64,000 bases of DNA from Streptomyces rimosus (GCF_008704655.1 NZ_CP023688.1:4464001-4528000); one strand, 5' to 3'; shown: positions 30,763 through 39,800, numbered from the stretch's first letter. The notes: generated by a model not told the origin, from the letters alone. Made by a program: numbers and translations.

Positions 30763-31485
30763 TCAGTACGCGAGCCGGCTTCCCCCGTCCGGGGCACTGG
30801 TGCTCGCGGTGACCAGGGCGTCCACGATGGTCTCCACCTGCGGCAGCCAGGGGGCGGCCGCTCCGGTGCCCGGCGAGCGCTCCCAGCGGACCTTGCCCGC
30901 GCCGATCTGCGAGGGCGGCAGGACGACGTAACCGCCCTCGCCGTGGAAGCGCAGCGAACTGGGCACCCAGTCCCGGGAGTGCAGCAACTCGCCCAGCTCC
31001 GCGAGGGAGTACGGGGCGACCAGCAGCGACCAGCGGGTGGGGGTGGCGACGACCGGGCCGACCCGGACGCCGAAGTGGTCGAGCGCGGCCAGGGCCCGCG
31101 CGCCGGCGACGGCCGGCAGGCTGAGCGCGCAGGGCGCACGGCCTCCGGTGGCCAGGAGGAGGGGCGCGGTAGGCCGGTTGGTCCACCACCAACGCACCAT
31201 GCGGGCATCGGTGGTGGCCGCGAACAGGCCGGGGTCGAAGGGGTGGGCGCCGGGCACCACGCAGTCCGGATCCGGACAGCTGCACGGGCGCGTCCCGCGC
31301 TCGGCGCGGCCGTGCCGCCCCCCGGACGGTTTGCCGCCCGCCTGTTTCCCGCCGGTCCGCAGTCCGACGCCCGGGAGTACGGGCCACTGCCACTCGGTGG
31401 CACAGTGGAGTGCCGCACCGAGCAGTGCCTGCCTTCCGCCGCGCCGGAGCTGGAGCTTGCGTCGCCTTCCGAGGATCTCGCGCAT
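30763..31485 (-). CDS. Prim-Pol-like protein, probably inactive
   Basis: I chose ATG 31485 because AAAGGAA precedes it; the frame opens at 31527. The product has 240 aa and follows the order of the Prim-Pol fold (LLGAALHCATEWQWPVLPG, the CSCPDPDC Cys insert, PTAPLLLATGGRA, FHGEGGYVVLPPSQ). Where the element's Prim-Pol has VVDLDM, this protein has CALSLP, so the metal-binding aspartates are missing. It is chromosomal and conserved in Streptomyces in my recollection. A structural or regulatory DNA-binding role is inference. Confidence 0.72.
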   Translation of the reverse strand: MREILGRRRKLQLRRGGRQALLGAALHCATEWQWPVLPGVGLRTGGKQAGGKPSGGRHGRAERGTRPCSCPDPDCVVPGAHPFDPGLFAATTDARMVRWWWTNRPTAPLLLATGGRAPCALSLPAVAGARALAALDHFGVRVGPVVATPTRWSLLVAPYSLAELGELLHSRDWVPSSLRFHGEGGYVVLPPSQIGAGKVRWERSPGTGAAAPWLPQVETIVDALVTASTSAPDGGSRLAY

Positions 31486-31519
31486 GAGCGCTCGTTCCTT
31501 TCCGTTAACGCCGAGGGCT

Positions 31520-32107
31520 ATGTCCATCGCACTACATGCCGGTTCGTGCCGCTGCGTGGTGTGTCACGGCTCCTGCGAACCCCTGAACGCCACGTGGATC
31601 TGTGGTCACTGCGTGTACGGAGCAGCGCATCACGCCATACGCCGAGCGTGGAACGTGGCGGAGGGTGGCGCGCGCATGGCGCTTGCTTGTCCCGTGGAGC
31701 AGATCCGCCACTTGGGGGTGCGGTGCGGCGCGGTCGTCGAGGTGTTAGACGCCCGTGCCCGTCGGAGAGTTCCGGCGCGGCTCCAACTGACCCCGCACCT
31801 TTCCGAGTACGTACCCGCCATGGTGGTGATGACGCACTGTCGAACGCCGCCAGTCGACCTCAAATTGACGTTCGGGGGGATATTTTCCGGCCAACTTCCC
31901 CGTCTCGTTGACACCACAAACCCCACGGGGACAATGCTGGACATCGTGTCACCGGGGCGTGTACATGTGGAGGCATTGATAGCGGAGCAACATGACATGG
32001 GGGTTTGCGATGCTATTGAGGAAATTGAGCAGTTCGAAACACTACTCAACACGACTCAACAAAGTGCCGCTTCCCTCGCCACCAAGCGGCCTGACCTGGG
32101 GCTTTGA
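31520..32107 (+). CDS. Hypothetical Cys-rich protein with a TTA codon
   Basis: ATG 31520 follows CGAGGGC. The product has 195 aa, with an N-terminal cluster CRCVVCHGSC and WICGHC that looks zinc-binding, then an alpha/beta part (CGAVVEVLDARARRRVPAR). Third-position GC is clearly lower than in neighbours and a TTA leucine codon stands at 31745-31747, so translation would need the bldA tRNA. Both features suggest a gene of foreign origin or tight developmental control. It is divergent from the Prim-Pol-like gene. No family is recognised. Confidence 0.55.
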   Translation: MSIALHAGSCRCVVCHGSCEPLNATWICGHCVYGAAHHAIRRAWNVAEGGARMALACPVEQIRHLGVRCGAVVEVLDARARRRVPARLQLTPHLSEYVPAMVVMTHCRTPPVDLKLTFGGIFSGQLPRLVDTTNPTGTMLDIVSPGRVHVEALIAEQHDMGVCDAIEEIEQFETLLNTTQQSAASLATKRPDLGL

Positions 32108-32131
32108 GCGGCACTGCGTAAGCCGTCGGCC

Positions 32132-33739
32132 ATGACCACCCCTCACGTTCCGAAAGTGGCTGGAATCGAACCAGCACTTCCCGCCCCCACGCACACTGCC
32201 GAGTCCGCAACCGCACCAGCCCCTGCGGACACCCCGACCGAGGCCCGCTCCGCGGCCGTCCAGGACCGGCTCGCCGGCTGGATCTCCGACCTGACCACGC
32301 TGCACGACCTCACCGAGCGGCTGGCCCGTACACAGACCCTCGAAGCCGCTCTCCAGGAGCTGCTGCGCGCCGGTGCTTCCCTGGTGGGCGCCCGGCGCGG
32401 ACTGGTGGTCCTCGAACCGCGCGACGGCCGGGGCCCGGACACCACCGTCGGCCTCGGACTGGGGCAGGCGGACATCGGCCACATCGAGACCGTGCCGCGC
32501 CGCGCGCTCTCCTTCGGCCGCATCCTCGACGGGCTGCCCGAGCCGGACGGGCGCGAGCACGGCCCTCGTGACCACCCTCGTGACCGGCCCGACGCACACC
32601 AGGACGGCGGTCCGGCGGCCTCCGCGCCCCCGGACGGCACGCCCCCGGACGGCTCCGGCTGCGTCGCCTGCGGGCGCGGCGACATCGCCCAGCCCGACAT
32701 CCCCGGCGAGCCCGGCCTCGACCCCCGCCTGCGCGAGGTCGCAGCGCGCCTCGGGTACGCGGCCAGTTACGCCGTGCCGCTGGACGCCGACCCGGTCGGC
32801 CGCTTCGGCGCCGCGGTCTGGCTCTACGACGAACCCGCCGAGCCCGCCGAGCGGCAGCGCCACCTCGTCGGCCTCTACCTCGGATACGCCACCGCCCACC
32901 TCGCCCGCCTCCTGGAACTGCACCGCCAGCGGCAGACCGTGGCCACACTGCGCGAGGAGCTGCTGCCCAGCCGGCTGCCCCGTGTTCCCGGCGTGCGGCT
33001 CGCGGTACGGCACGGCGCCGGGCCGCTCGGCGGCGGCGACTGGTACGACGCGCTGCCGCTGCCGGACGGCGCGCTGGGCCTGGCGGTCGGCTCCGTCACC
33101 GGCTCGGGGCCGGGCGCGGTGGCCGCCATGGGACGGTTGCGCGCCTCGCTGCGGGCGTACGCGGTGATGGAGGGCGAGGACCCGGTCGCGGTCCTCTCCG
33201 ACCTCGAACTGCTGCTGCGGCTGACCGAGCCGGCCCGGAGCGCCACGGCGCTGTTCGCCTTCGCGGAGGCGCCGCCGGGCGGGCCGGGCGGGCCGAACGG
33301 GCCGGGTACACCGGGGTCCGTACCCGGTGCGTACGGGACGTACGGGCCGGGCAGCGCCACGGCCGCCCGCCGGATCGTGCTGGCCGGTGCGGGCCACTGC
33401 CCGCCGCTGATCATCGGCGACCGGCGCACCGAGTACGTGGAGACCTCGCTGTCCGCGCCGCTGGGCATGCTGGCCTGCTGGGAAGCGCCGAGCGTGGAGC
33501 TGGCACCGGCGCCAGGAGAAACCCTTCTTCTCTACAGTGACGGGCTGTTGCGCCGCACCGGCGAATCGATGGACCGCGCCTTCGCCCGGCTCCACTCGGC
33601 CGCCGCCGGCGTACCCCGGGCCGTACGCCACGACCCCGACGCGCTCGTGGACCATCTGCTGCGGACGCTGCTGCCGCACGGGATCGACGACCCGGAGTCC
33701 CCGGAGGACGTGGTGCTGCTCGCGGCGTACTTCGAGTGA
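32132..33739 (+). CDS. GAF/SpoIIE-type protein phosphatase-like regulator
   Basis: The product has 535 aa: a GAF-like sensor region (about 50-275, with a disordered Asp/Pro insert), then a PP2C SpoIIE domain (about 285-535). Conserved parts are GGGDWYDALPL, LYSDGLLRR and EDVVLLAAYFE. The usual GDVxGxG, whose Asp binds metal, reads GSVTGSG here, so activity may be reduced or altered. Such proteins normally dephosphorylate anti-anti-sigma factors. No partner is adjacent, but two HATPase proteins are nearby (27323, 36512). Confidence 0.83.
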   Translation: MTTPHVPKVAGIEPALPAPTHTAESATAPAPADTPTEARSAAVQDRLAGWISDLTTLHDLTERLARTQTLEAALQELLRAGASLVGARRGLVVLEPRDGRGPDTTVGLGLGQADIGHIETVPRRALSFGRILDGLPEPDGREHGPRDHPRDRPDAHQDGGPAASAPPDGTPPDGSGCVACGRGDIAQPDIPGEPGLDPRLREVAARLGYAASYAVPLDADPVGRFGAAVWLYDEPAEPAERQRHLVGLYLGYATAHLARLLELHRQRQTVATLREELLPSRLPRVPGVRLAVRHGAGPLGGGDWYDALPLPDGALGLAVGSVTGSGPGAVAAMGRLRASLRAYAVMEGEDPVAVLSDLELLLRLTEPARSATALFAFAEAPPGGPGGPNGPGTPGSVPGAYGTYGPGSATAARRIVLAGAGHCPPLIIGDRRTEYVETSLSAPLGMLACWEAPSVELAPAPGETLLLYSDGLLRRTGESMDRAFARLHSAAAGVPRAVRHDPDALVDHLLRTLLPHGIDDPESPEDVVLLAAYFE

Positions 33740-33931
33740 GGGCCGCGGCCGGTCCACTGATCGGCCTGGCGTGGGGGCCTCGTCCGGGCCGCGCCGAAGG
33801 CGGGCCGGGCGTCGCCGCGGGCCCTCGTACCGCCCTGCCCGACCTGTCCGATATCTCACCGCTTCCGACCCCTGGACCCCGTTCCCTTCGCACTTACGAT
33901 GGAACGCGGTGCAGTCTTACAAGGAGGCATA

Positions 33932-35404
33932 GTGACCGACGAGCTCACGCCGGAGACCCCGGACGAGGACGAGCAGCCGATCAAGCAGCGTAAGAACGGC
34001 CTTTACCCGGGCGTATCGGATGAGCTCGCCGCGAGCATGAAGACGGGCTGGGCGGACACCGAGCTGCGCGACCTGGAGCCCATCGAGCAGGCGCCGAACA
34101 CGGCCCGGCGGCGCGAGGCACTGTCCCGCCGCTTCCCCGGCGAGCGCCTGGTGATCCCGGCGGGCAACCTGAAGACCCGCTCCAACGACACCGAGTACGA
34201 CTTCCGCGCCGCGACCGAGTACGTCCACCTCACGGGCGACCAGACCGAGGACAGCGTGCTCGTCCTGGAGCCCCGCGAGAACGGCGAGGGCCACGACGCG
34301 ACCCTCTACCGGCTGCCCCGCTCCAACCGCGAGAACGGCGAGTTCTGGCTGGACGGCATGGGCGAGCTGTGGGTCGGCCGCCGCAACAGCCTGGCCGAGG
34401 CCGCCGCGCTGCTCGGCGTGGACTGCGCGGACGTGCGCGAGCTGGCCGGCGCGCTGCGCGAGGCCACCGGCCCGGTCCGCGTGGTGCGCGGCCACGACGC
34501 CGGCATCGAGGCGGCGCTGGCCGACAAGGTCACCGCCGAGCGCGACGAAGAGCTGCGGGTGTACCTCTCCGAGGCGCGCCTGATCAAGGACGAGTTCGAG
34601 ATCGGCGAGCTGCAGAAGGCGGTCGACTCGACCGTGCGCGGTTTCGAGGACGTCGTGAAGGTCCTCGACAAGGCCGAGGCGACCAGCGAGCGCTACATCG
34701 AGGGAACGTTCTTCCTGCGCGCCCGCGTCGAGGGCAACGACGTCGGTTACGGCTCGATCTGCGCCGCCGGGCCGCACGCCACCACGCTGCACTGGGTCCG
34801 CAACAACGGCCAGGTCCGCTCCGGCGACCTGCTCCTGCTGGACGCGGGCGTGGAGACGAACACCCTCTACACCGCGGACGTCACCCGTACGCTGCCGATC
34901 AACGGCACGTACACCGACCTCCAGCGCAAGATCTACGACGCGGTGTACGAGGCCCAGGAGGCCGGCATCGCGGCGGTCAAGCCGGGCGCCGCGTTCCGCG
35001 ACTTCCACGACGCGGCGCAGCGCGTGCTCGCCGAGAAGCTGGTCGAGTGGGGCCTGGTCGAGGGCCCGGTCGACCGGGTGCTGGAGCTGGGGCTGCAGCG
35101 CCGCTGGACGCTGCACGGCACCGGCCACATGCTCGGCCTGGACGTGCACGACTGCGCCGTCGCCCGTACGGAGACGTACGTGAACGGGACGCTGGAGGCC
35201 GGCATGGTGCTGACCGTCGAGCCCGGTCTGTACTTCCAGGCGGACGACCTGACCGTCCCGGAGGAGTACCGCGGCATCGGCGTCCGTATCGAGGACGACA
35301 TCCTCGTCACCGAGGACGGCAACCGGAACCTGTCCGCCGCGCTGCCGCGCCGCTCGGACGAGGTCGAGGCGTGGATGGCCCGGCTGACCCGCCAGCGGGC
35401 CTGA
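33932..35404 (+). CDS. Aminopeptidase P family metallopeptidase
   Basis: GTG 33932 follows AAGGAGG; the frame extends to 33899. The product has 490 aa with an N-terminal creatinase-like domain and a pita-bread domain whose metal ligands are visible: LLLLDAGVE, YTADVTRTL, GTGHMLGLDVHD, TVEPGLYF and GVRIEDDIL. It should remove an N-terminal residue before proline in the cytoplasm. The size matches the family. Confidence 0.93.
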   Translation: MTDELTPETPDEDEQPIKQRKNGLYPGVSDELAASMKTGWADTELRDLEPIEQAPNTARRREALSRRFPGERLVIPAGNLKTRSNDTEYDFRAATEYVHLTGDQTEDSVLVLEPRENGEGHDATLYRLPRSNRENGEFWLDGMGELWVGRRNSLAEAAALLGVDCADVRELAGALREATGPVRVVRGHDAGIEAALADKVTAERDEELRVYLSEARLIKDEFEIGELQKAVDSTVRGFEDVVKVLDKAEATSERYIEGTFFLRARVEGNDVGYGSICAAGPHATTLHWVRNNGQVRSGDLLLLDAGVETNTLYTADVTRTLPINGTYTDLQRKIYDAVYEAQEAGIAAVKPGAAFRDFHDAAQRVLAEKLVEWGLVEGPVDRVLELGLQRRWTLHGTGHMLGLDVHDCAVARTETYVNGTLEAGMVLTVEPGLYFQADDLTVPEEYRGIGVRIEDDILVTEDGNRNLSAALPRRSDEVEAWMARLTRQRA

Positions 35405-35420
35405 TCACGGCCGTACACGG

Positions 35421-35478
35421 AATCGGCTGACCGGATACCGGGTCGGCTGACCGGATACGGAACCGGCTGACCGGAGGC
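35421..35478. repeat. 20-bp tandem repeat, nearly three copies
   Basis: CGGCTGACCGGA recurs at 35424, 35444 and 35464, exactly 20 bp apart, with varied bases between. It lies between the aminopeptidase stop and the shared terminator. Confidence 0.8.
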
Positions 35479-35514
35479 GGTCGGTGGCCCCGCGCGGGGT
35501 CACCGGCCGCCTCC
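35473..35514. terminator. Terminator between convergent genes
   Basis: Arms 35473-35491 and 35496-35514 pair along 19 positions with two G:U pairs over GCGC. It overlaps the TetR stop codon and serves both the aminopeptidase and TetR genes. Confidence 0.75.
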
Positions 35515-36240
35515 GGCGTTTCCGGGTTCCGCGTTCCGGGGTTCGGCGCTTTGAAGATCCGCGGTGCCGGGTTCCGCGTCCTGCGATTCGGCGCTCTGAA
35601 GTTCGGCGTTCCCGGGTTTTGCGTCCTGCGGCCCGCGCGTGAAGATCCCGGCCCGGGCGGCCGTCCAGGCGGCCTCGGCGGCGCGGTCGGCCAGCCGCAG
35701 GTCGATGGGGCGGCGGGCGATCAGCAGCCGGTAGTAGAAGGGCGCGCCCAGGGCGGCCATGATCTCGTCGGCGTCGGCGCCGCCGGCCAGTTCGCCGCGC
35801 TCCACGGCGCGGTGCACCATACGGCCGGCCAGCCGCAGCCGCTCCTCGAAGAACTCCCGCAGCACATCGGCGGCGGCGGGCTCGCGCGCGGCGGCGGAGA
35901 CCACCGCCTCCAGCAGCCCGCGAAAGCGCGGCTCCGCGTAGAAGGCGGCGATCGAGCGGGCCAGCGCGCGCAGGTCGTCCGCGAGCGCCCCGGTGTCCGG
36001 GAGCGGCACCTCGGCGCTGATGTCGACCATCAGCTCGCAGACGATCCGCTCGATGGTGCGCCAGCGGCGGTAGATCGTCGCGGCGTGCACGCCGGAGCGC
36101 TGGGCGATCCGCTCCACGGTGAGCGCCGCGTACCCGCCGTCCCCCAGCTCCTGGAAGGCCGCGTCCAGCACGGCTTGTCGCGTTCGCGCGGTACGTCCCC
36201 CCGGCCGGGACGCGCCGGGAGGTGGCTGCGCTGTGTTCAA
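35500..36240 (-). CDS. TetR-family repressor with repetitive C-terminal tail
   Basis: The product has 246 aa. Residues 18-65 form the TetR HTH (RQAVLDAAFQELGDGGYAAL, RIAQRSGVHAATIYRRW). A helical ligand domain follows to about 200. The last 45 residues are a 15-aa repeat (DAEPGTADLQSAEPR and variants) encoded by a 45-bp tandem repeat (35522-35640). A perfect palindrome 50 bp upstream is the likely operator, so it is autoregulated. No divergent target gene is clear; the region 36314-36511 lacks one. Confidence 0.88.
   Translation of the reverse strand: MNTAQPPPGASRPGGRTARTRQAVLDAAFQELGDGGYAALTVERIAQRSGVHAATIYRRWRTIERIVCELMVDISAEVPLPDTGALADDLRALARSIAAFYAEPRFRGLLEAVVSAAAREPAAADVLREFFEERLRLAGRMVHRAVERGELAGGADADEIMAALGAPFYYRLLIARRPIDLRLADRAAEAAWTAARAGIFTRGPQDAKPGNAELQSAESQDAEPGTADLQSAEPRNAEPGNAGGGR
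35522..35640. repeat. 45-bp tandem repeat in the TetR tail
   Basis: CCGGGTTCCGCGT starts units at 35522 and 35567, and the variant CCGGGTTTTGCGT starts the third at 35612, a period of 45 bp or 15 codons. The repeat stays in frame. Confidence 0.75.
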
Positions 36241-36289
36241 GGCGGCTCCGTATTGCAGTGCGAGTTCCGGCCACGTATCGTCCAGAACG

Positions 36290-36313
36290 CTAACGCGAGT
36301 CGTCTCGCGTTAG
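36290..36313. promoter_or_regulatory. TetR operator palindrome
   Basis: Arms CTAACGCGAG (36290-36299) and CTCGCGTTAG (36304-36313) are perfect inverted repeats over TCGT, 50 bp before the TetR start. Size and position are typical of TetR operators. Confidence 0.78.
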
Positions 36314-36511
36314 AGCTGGGTGTGCGCGGATCCCGCGGCAAACGGGGACGCGGCGGGGGACGTCCTCCCCTTGCGGGACCGCGCCGCTCGGCGGTCTCCG
36401 GGGCGGGACGGGCGCGGTCCGGGCGCGCGTCGGGCGACGGTTCCCCGTACTTCTTCGGCATGTCGCGTCCGCGCGGGGCGGCGGCGCCGGCCCACGGGCG
36501 GAACTCCCCCC

Positions 36512-37006
36512 TCACGACGCCATCAGTGGCACCTCCTCCTTCCACTTGAGGATCTTGTCGAAGCTGACCACCGCACCGCACCGCCCGGAGCGGTTGCGGT
36601 AACGGACGTGGTCGGTCAGGGCCTCGATCAGAAACAGCCCCCGTCCGTGTTCGGCCTGGGCCGGGGCGGGGGCTGCCATGGGTGGGGGCGGCGCGGCGGT
36701 ATCGGGCGTGCCGCTCCGCCCGGGGCGCTTGGGCCTGCGGGTCCGCTCCCGGAAACCGGGACCGGAATCGGTGACTTCGATACGGCAGGTGTCGCCGTTG
36801 ATGAAGGCGGTGACCCGGTAGTCCTCCGTGGCGGCGTCGCCACCGTGTTCGACGGCGTTCGCACACGCTTCGGAGAGGGCGACGGACAGGTCGTGGGAGA
36901 TGTCCGGGTCCACCCCGGCCGTCTCCATCGTGCCCAGCAGGAGCCGCCGGGCGAGCGGGACGCTCGCGGCCTCGCGCCGCAGATGCAGGGACCACCAGAT
37001 GCTCAT
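36512..37006 (-). CDS. RsbW-like HATPase anti-sigma factor
   Basis: I chose ATG 37006 because AGGAGGCT precedes it; the open frame to 37144 is unlikely to be translated. The product has 164 aa, the usual size of RsbW-type kinases, with N box HDLSVALSEACANAVEHGG and G boxes IEVTDSGPGFRE and GRGLFLIEALTDHV. A Pro/Ala insert separates the G boxes. It likely binds a sigma factor or an anti-anti-sigma factor. Overlapping palindromes TATCGATA and ATACGTAT (37036-37048) lie in its promoter. Confidence 0.85.
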   Translation of the reverse strand: MSIWWSLHLRREAASVPLARRLLLGTMETAGVDPDISHDLSVALSEACANAVEHGGDAATEDYRVTAFINGDTCRIEVTDSGPGFRERTRRPKRPGRSGTPDTAAPPPPMAAPAPAQAEHGRGLFLIEALTDHVRYRNRSGRCGAVVSFDKILKWKEEVPLMAS

Positions 37007-37305
37007 CGCTGTAGCCTCCTGGTCGCGGCTCGACATATCGATACGTATTGCCGGGGCGCATGGTCCGTAAGCGTGCGCGGGACGTGACTCCGCCCATTCG
37101 GCGGATGTACCGGCGACGCCCGCCGGTGTAACGGGTCGGGGCATGCGCCCGCGTGCGCCCCGGCGCCCGTGGTGATCGCGCCGGCGCCGCCCCGGCGCGC
37201 GCCCCGGCCCTGACCTGCCCGTACCGGAATGGCGCGATCCGCCGGGTACGCAGCGGCGGACCTGCCGTACGGGAGCGGTGGGCGCAGTGGGATGATGGCG
37301 CCGCC

Positions 37306-38136
37306 ATGACTGCCCCGTCCGACCCCGAAGAGCGCGCCGCCGCGGACCTGCGGCTGCTGAGGGCCGCGGTGTTCACCGCGGTCTGTGTCGCGCTGTCCGC
37401 GGCCGGGCACATGATCGGGTCGTGCGCCGCGGTCCCGGTGTGGACGCTGGGCGTGGGCTGCGCGGCGGTGTTCGCCGTCGCCGCTCCGCTGGCCGGCCGG
37501 GAGCGCTCCCTGCCGGGCATCGCCGTGGCGCTGGCCGTCGGGCAGCTCGCGCTGCACTCCGTCTTCGCGCTGGGCCAGCACCGTATGGCCGCGGCGCCGA
37601 TGTCCGCCCCGGCGTCCGGCGGCCTCTCCGACGAGGCAGCCATCGCCTTCGCACGGCATGTGACCTGCGGGCTCGGGGCCGGGCGGCTGGACGGCGCCGA
37701 GGCGCGCCGCATCCTGGACGTCTCCGCGATCGGCCCGGCGGGCCCCGGCACCGCCGGGCACGTCATGGACCAGGCCGCCACGTCGGCCCCGGCGGCGCAC
37801 GGGCTGCTGCCCTCGCTGCCGATGCTGCTGGCGCACCTGCTCGCGGCGCTCGCCGCCGGCTGGCTGCTGCGCCGCGGCGAGGCCGCCCTGTGGCGCCTCG
37901 TACGGCTGTCCGCGCCCGCGGCGCGGGAAGCGGCGGCCGTGGCGGAAGCGCTCGTCGGCGCGCTGCGCGGCACGCTGGCGCTCGTACGCGTCCTGTGCGC
38001 CGGGCTCCTGGGCGCCGTGGACGCCCGTCCCGTGGCGCGTTTTTCGTACGGCGATGACCAAGCCCGCCCGAAGGAACTCGCCCTCCAGCACAGTGTCGTC
38101 AGGCGGGGCCCGCCCGCCCTGGCCCTGGCGGCCTGA
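37306..38136 (+). CDS. Integral membrane protein upstream of the copper operon
   Basis: ATG 37306 has no clear ribosome site. The product has 276 aa with about four membrane helices (AAVFTAVCVALSAAGHMIG, TLGVGCAAVFAVAAPLA, GIAVALAVGQLALHSVFAL, MLLAHLLAALAAGWLL). His, Met and Cys residues near the membrane (GHMIGSC, GQHRMAAAPM, ARHVTCGLG) would suit copper handling, and it precedes the YcnI gene. The function is inference from context. It may start the copper operon. Confidence 0.75.
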   Translation: MTAPSDPEERAAADLRLLRAAVFTAVCVALSAAGHMIGSCAAVPVWTLGVGCAAVFAVAAPLAGRERSLPGIAVALAVGQLALHSVFALGQHRMAAAPMSAPASGGLSDEAAIAFARHVTCGLGAGRLDGAEARRILDVSAIGPAGPGTAGHVMDQAATSAPAAHGLLPSLPMLLAHLLAALAAGWLLRRGEAALWRLVRLSAPAAREAAAVAEALVGALRGTLALVRVLCAGLLGAVDARPVARFSYGDDQARPKELALQHSVVRRGPPALALAA

Positions 38137-38272
38137 CGACACCCACCGCACATCCCGCAGCAGGACCGGGCACGCCCCGGCGCACGGGAGGAGCCGGTGT
38201 GCGCCGTCGTCGCCGCACGCGCGCCAGCCGATTCCTTCCCTCTTCCCTCCTGCCTGTGGAGTGCTTTCCGCC

Positions 38273-39073
38273 ATGTCCGAGTACACCGCCGTACCGTCAC
38301 AGCCCACTGCCGAACCGTCACCGTCCGCCGCGCGCACCGCGCACTCCGGCCGTCGCGGCCGGCTCGCCCGCCGCCTGCCCGTCGTCGGCGGCCTCGCCGC
38401 GGGCAGCGTGCTGCTGCTCGCCGTACCCGCCTTCGCGCACGTCAGCGTGCAGCCGGGCCAGGCCGAGCAGGGCGGCTACGCGACGATCAACTTCAAGGTC
38501 CCCAACGAGCGCGACAACGCCTCGACCGTGAAGCTCGAAGTGACCCTGCCGGCCGACCACCCGCTGGCGTCCGCGATGCCGCAGCCGGTGCCGGGCTGGA
38601 AGATCGACGTCACCAAGTCCAAGCTCGACAAGCCCCTGGAGACGCACGGCAAGAAGCTCACCGAGGCCGTCTCGAAGATCACCTGGACCGCGGACGGCGG
38701 CAAGATCGCGCCGGGCCAGTTCCAGCAGTTCCCGGTCTCGGTGGGCCAGCTGCCCAAGACCGACCAGCTCGTCTTCAAGGCCCTCCAGACGTACGACAAC
38801 GACGAGGTCGTACGTTGGATCGAGCCGGCCAAGGAGGGCGCGCCGGAGCCGGACAACCCGGCGCCGGTGCTCAAGCTGACCCCCGCGTCCGGTGACGGCC
38901 ACGGCTCCGGCGGCGCCGACGCGAAGAACGCCGGCGGCGACGCGGGCGGCACCCGGCAGGCCGCCGCGGACGGCAGCGACACCACGGCGCGCGTCCTGGG
39001 CGGCGCCGGCATCGTCGTCGGCATCATCGGCATCGCGTTCGGCGTGCTCGCCGGCCGGCGCCGTGGTGCCTGA
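38273..39073 (+). CDS. YcnI-family (DUF1775) copper-binding membrane protein
   Basis: The product has 266 aa: a long signal sequence, then a mature N-terminus beginning HVSVQPGQAEQGGYATINF, where the first His is the copper ligand in YcnI proteins, a cupredoxin-like domain, and a C-terminal anchor (GGAGIVVGIIGIAFGVLAG). It sits outside the membrane and begins the run YcnI, Sco, PCu(A)C, CopCD, DyP. It probably hands Cu(II) to these partners. Confidence 0.9.
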   Translation: MSEYTAVPSQPTAEPSPSAARTAHSGRRGRLARRLPVVGGLAAGSVLLLAVPAFAHVSVQPGQAEQGGYATINFKVPNERDNASTVKLEVTLPADHPLASAMPQPVPGWKIDVTKSKLDKPLETHGKKLTEAVSKITWTADGGKIAPGQFQQFPVSVGQLPKTDQLVFKALQTYDNDEVVRWIEPAKEGAPEPDNPAPVLKLTPASGDGHGSGGADAKNAGGDAGGTRQAAADGSDTTARVLGGAGIVVGIIGIAFGVLAGRRRGA

Positions 39074-39149
39074 CCCGACCCCGTGCCAGGGCCGGCGCCC
39101 GCGCGGCGCCGGTCCGGCACCCCGCTCCTGACCAACGGGACACACAGCA

Positions 39150-39800
39150 ATGCGTAGTAGGAACCTGATCGCCGCCACCGTCGCGCTGGCCTCGGCACTG
39201 ACCCTCGCCGCCTGCGACGGCGGCGGCGACAGCGACAAGCCCGCCGCCAGCGTCTCCGGGGGCACCCGCTCCCAGCCGATCGTCACCCTCGATCAGCCCG
39301 TGGAGAAGCCGGACCTGGTGCTGACCGACACCGAGGGCGAGAAGTACGACCTGATCGAGAAGACCAAGGGCCACCCGACGCTGATCTACTTCGGCTACAC
39401 CCACTGCCCGGACGTCTGCCCGCTGACGATGAACAACATCGACGTGGCGATGCGGCAGCTGCCCAAGGCCGAACAGGACGACCTGCGCGTCGTCTTCGTG
39501 ACGTCGGACCCCGAGCGCGACACCCCGGCCGCCCTCAAGAAGTGGCTGGGCGGCATCAACAAGAAGTTCGTCGGCCTGACCGGCTCGTTCGACACCATCC
39601 AGGCCGGCGCGCGCAGCGTGAACATCGGCATCGAGAAGCCCGTCAAGAAGAAGAACGGCGACGTGGTCTCCACGCACGGCGCGCAGGTGCTGCTCAGCTC
39701 CCCCAAGGACGACAAGATCCACTGGATGGGGATGCAGGACGCCGGCGTCGACCACTACTCCAAGGCACTTCCGAAGATCATCAAGGGACAGAACCCGTGA
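39150..39800 (+). CDS. Sco/SenC copper metallochaperone lipoprotein
   Basis: The product has 216 aa with a lipobox (ALTLAACDGGG), a thioredoxin fold, the copper-binding CPDVCP motif (after YFGYTH) and the third ligand His in VSTHGAQVLL. Sco proteins deliver copper to the CuA site of cytochrome oxidase; in Streptomyces lividans the homologue is needed for development under low copper. Its stop overlaps the next start by 4 bp. Confidence 0.93.
   Translation: MRSRNLIAATVALASALTLAACDGGGDSDKPAASVSGGTRSQPIVTLDQPVEKPDLVLTDTEGEKYDLIEKTKGHPTLIYFGYTHCPDVCPLTMNNIDVAMRQLPKAEQDDLRVVFVTSDPERDTPAALKKWLGGINKKFVGLTGSFDTIQAGARSVNIGIEKPVKKKNGDVVSTHGAQVLLSSPKDDKIHWMGMQDAGVDHYSKALPKIIKGQNP

Noticed and set aside
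31630..32052. Minus-strand frame of 140 codons opposite the TTA-containing gene
   Set aside because: Composition is Ser/Thr/Arg-rich without domain pattern; the plus-strand frame has a ribosome site and Cys motifs.
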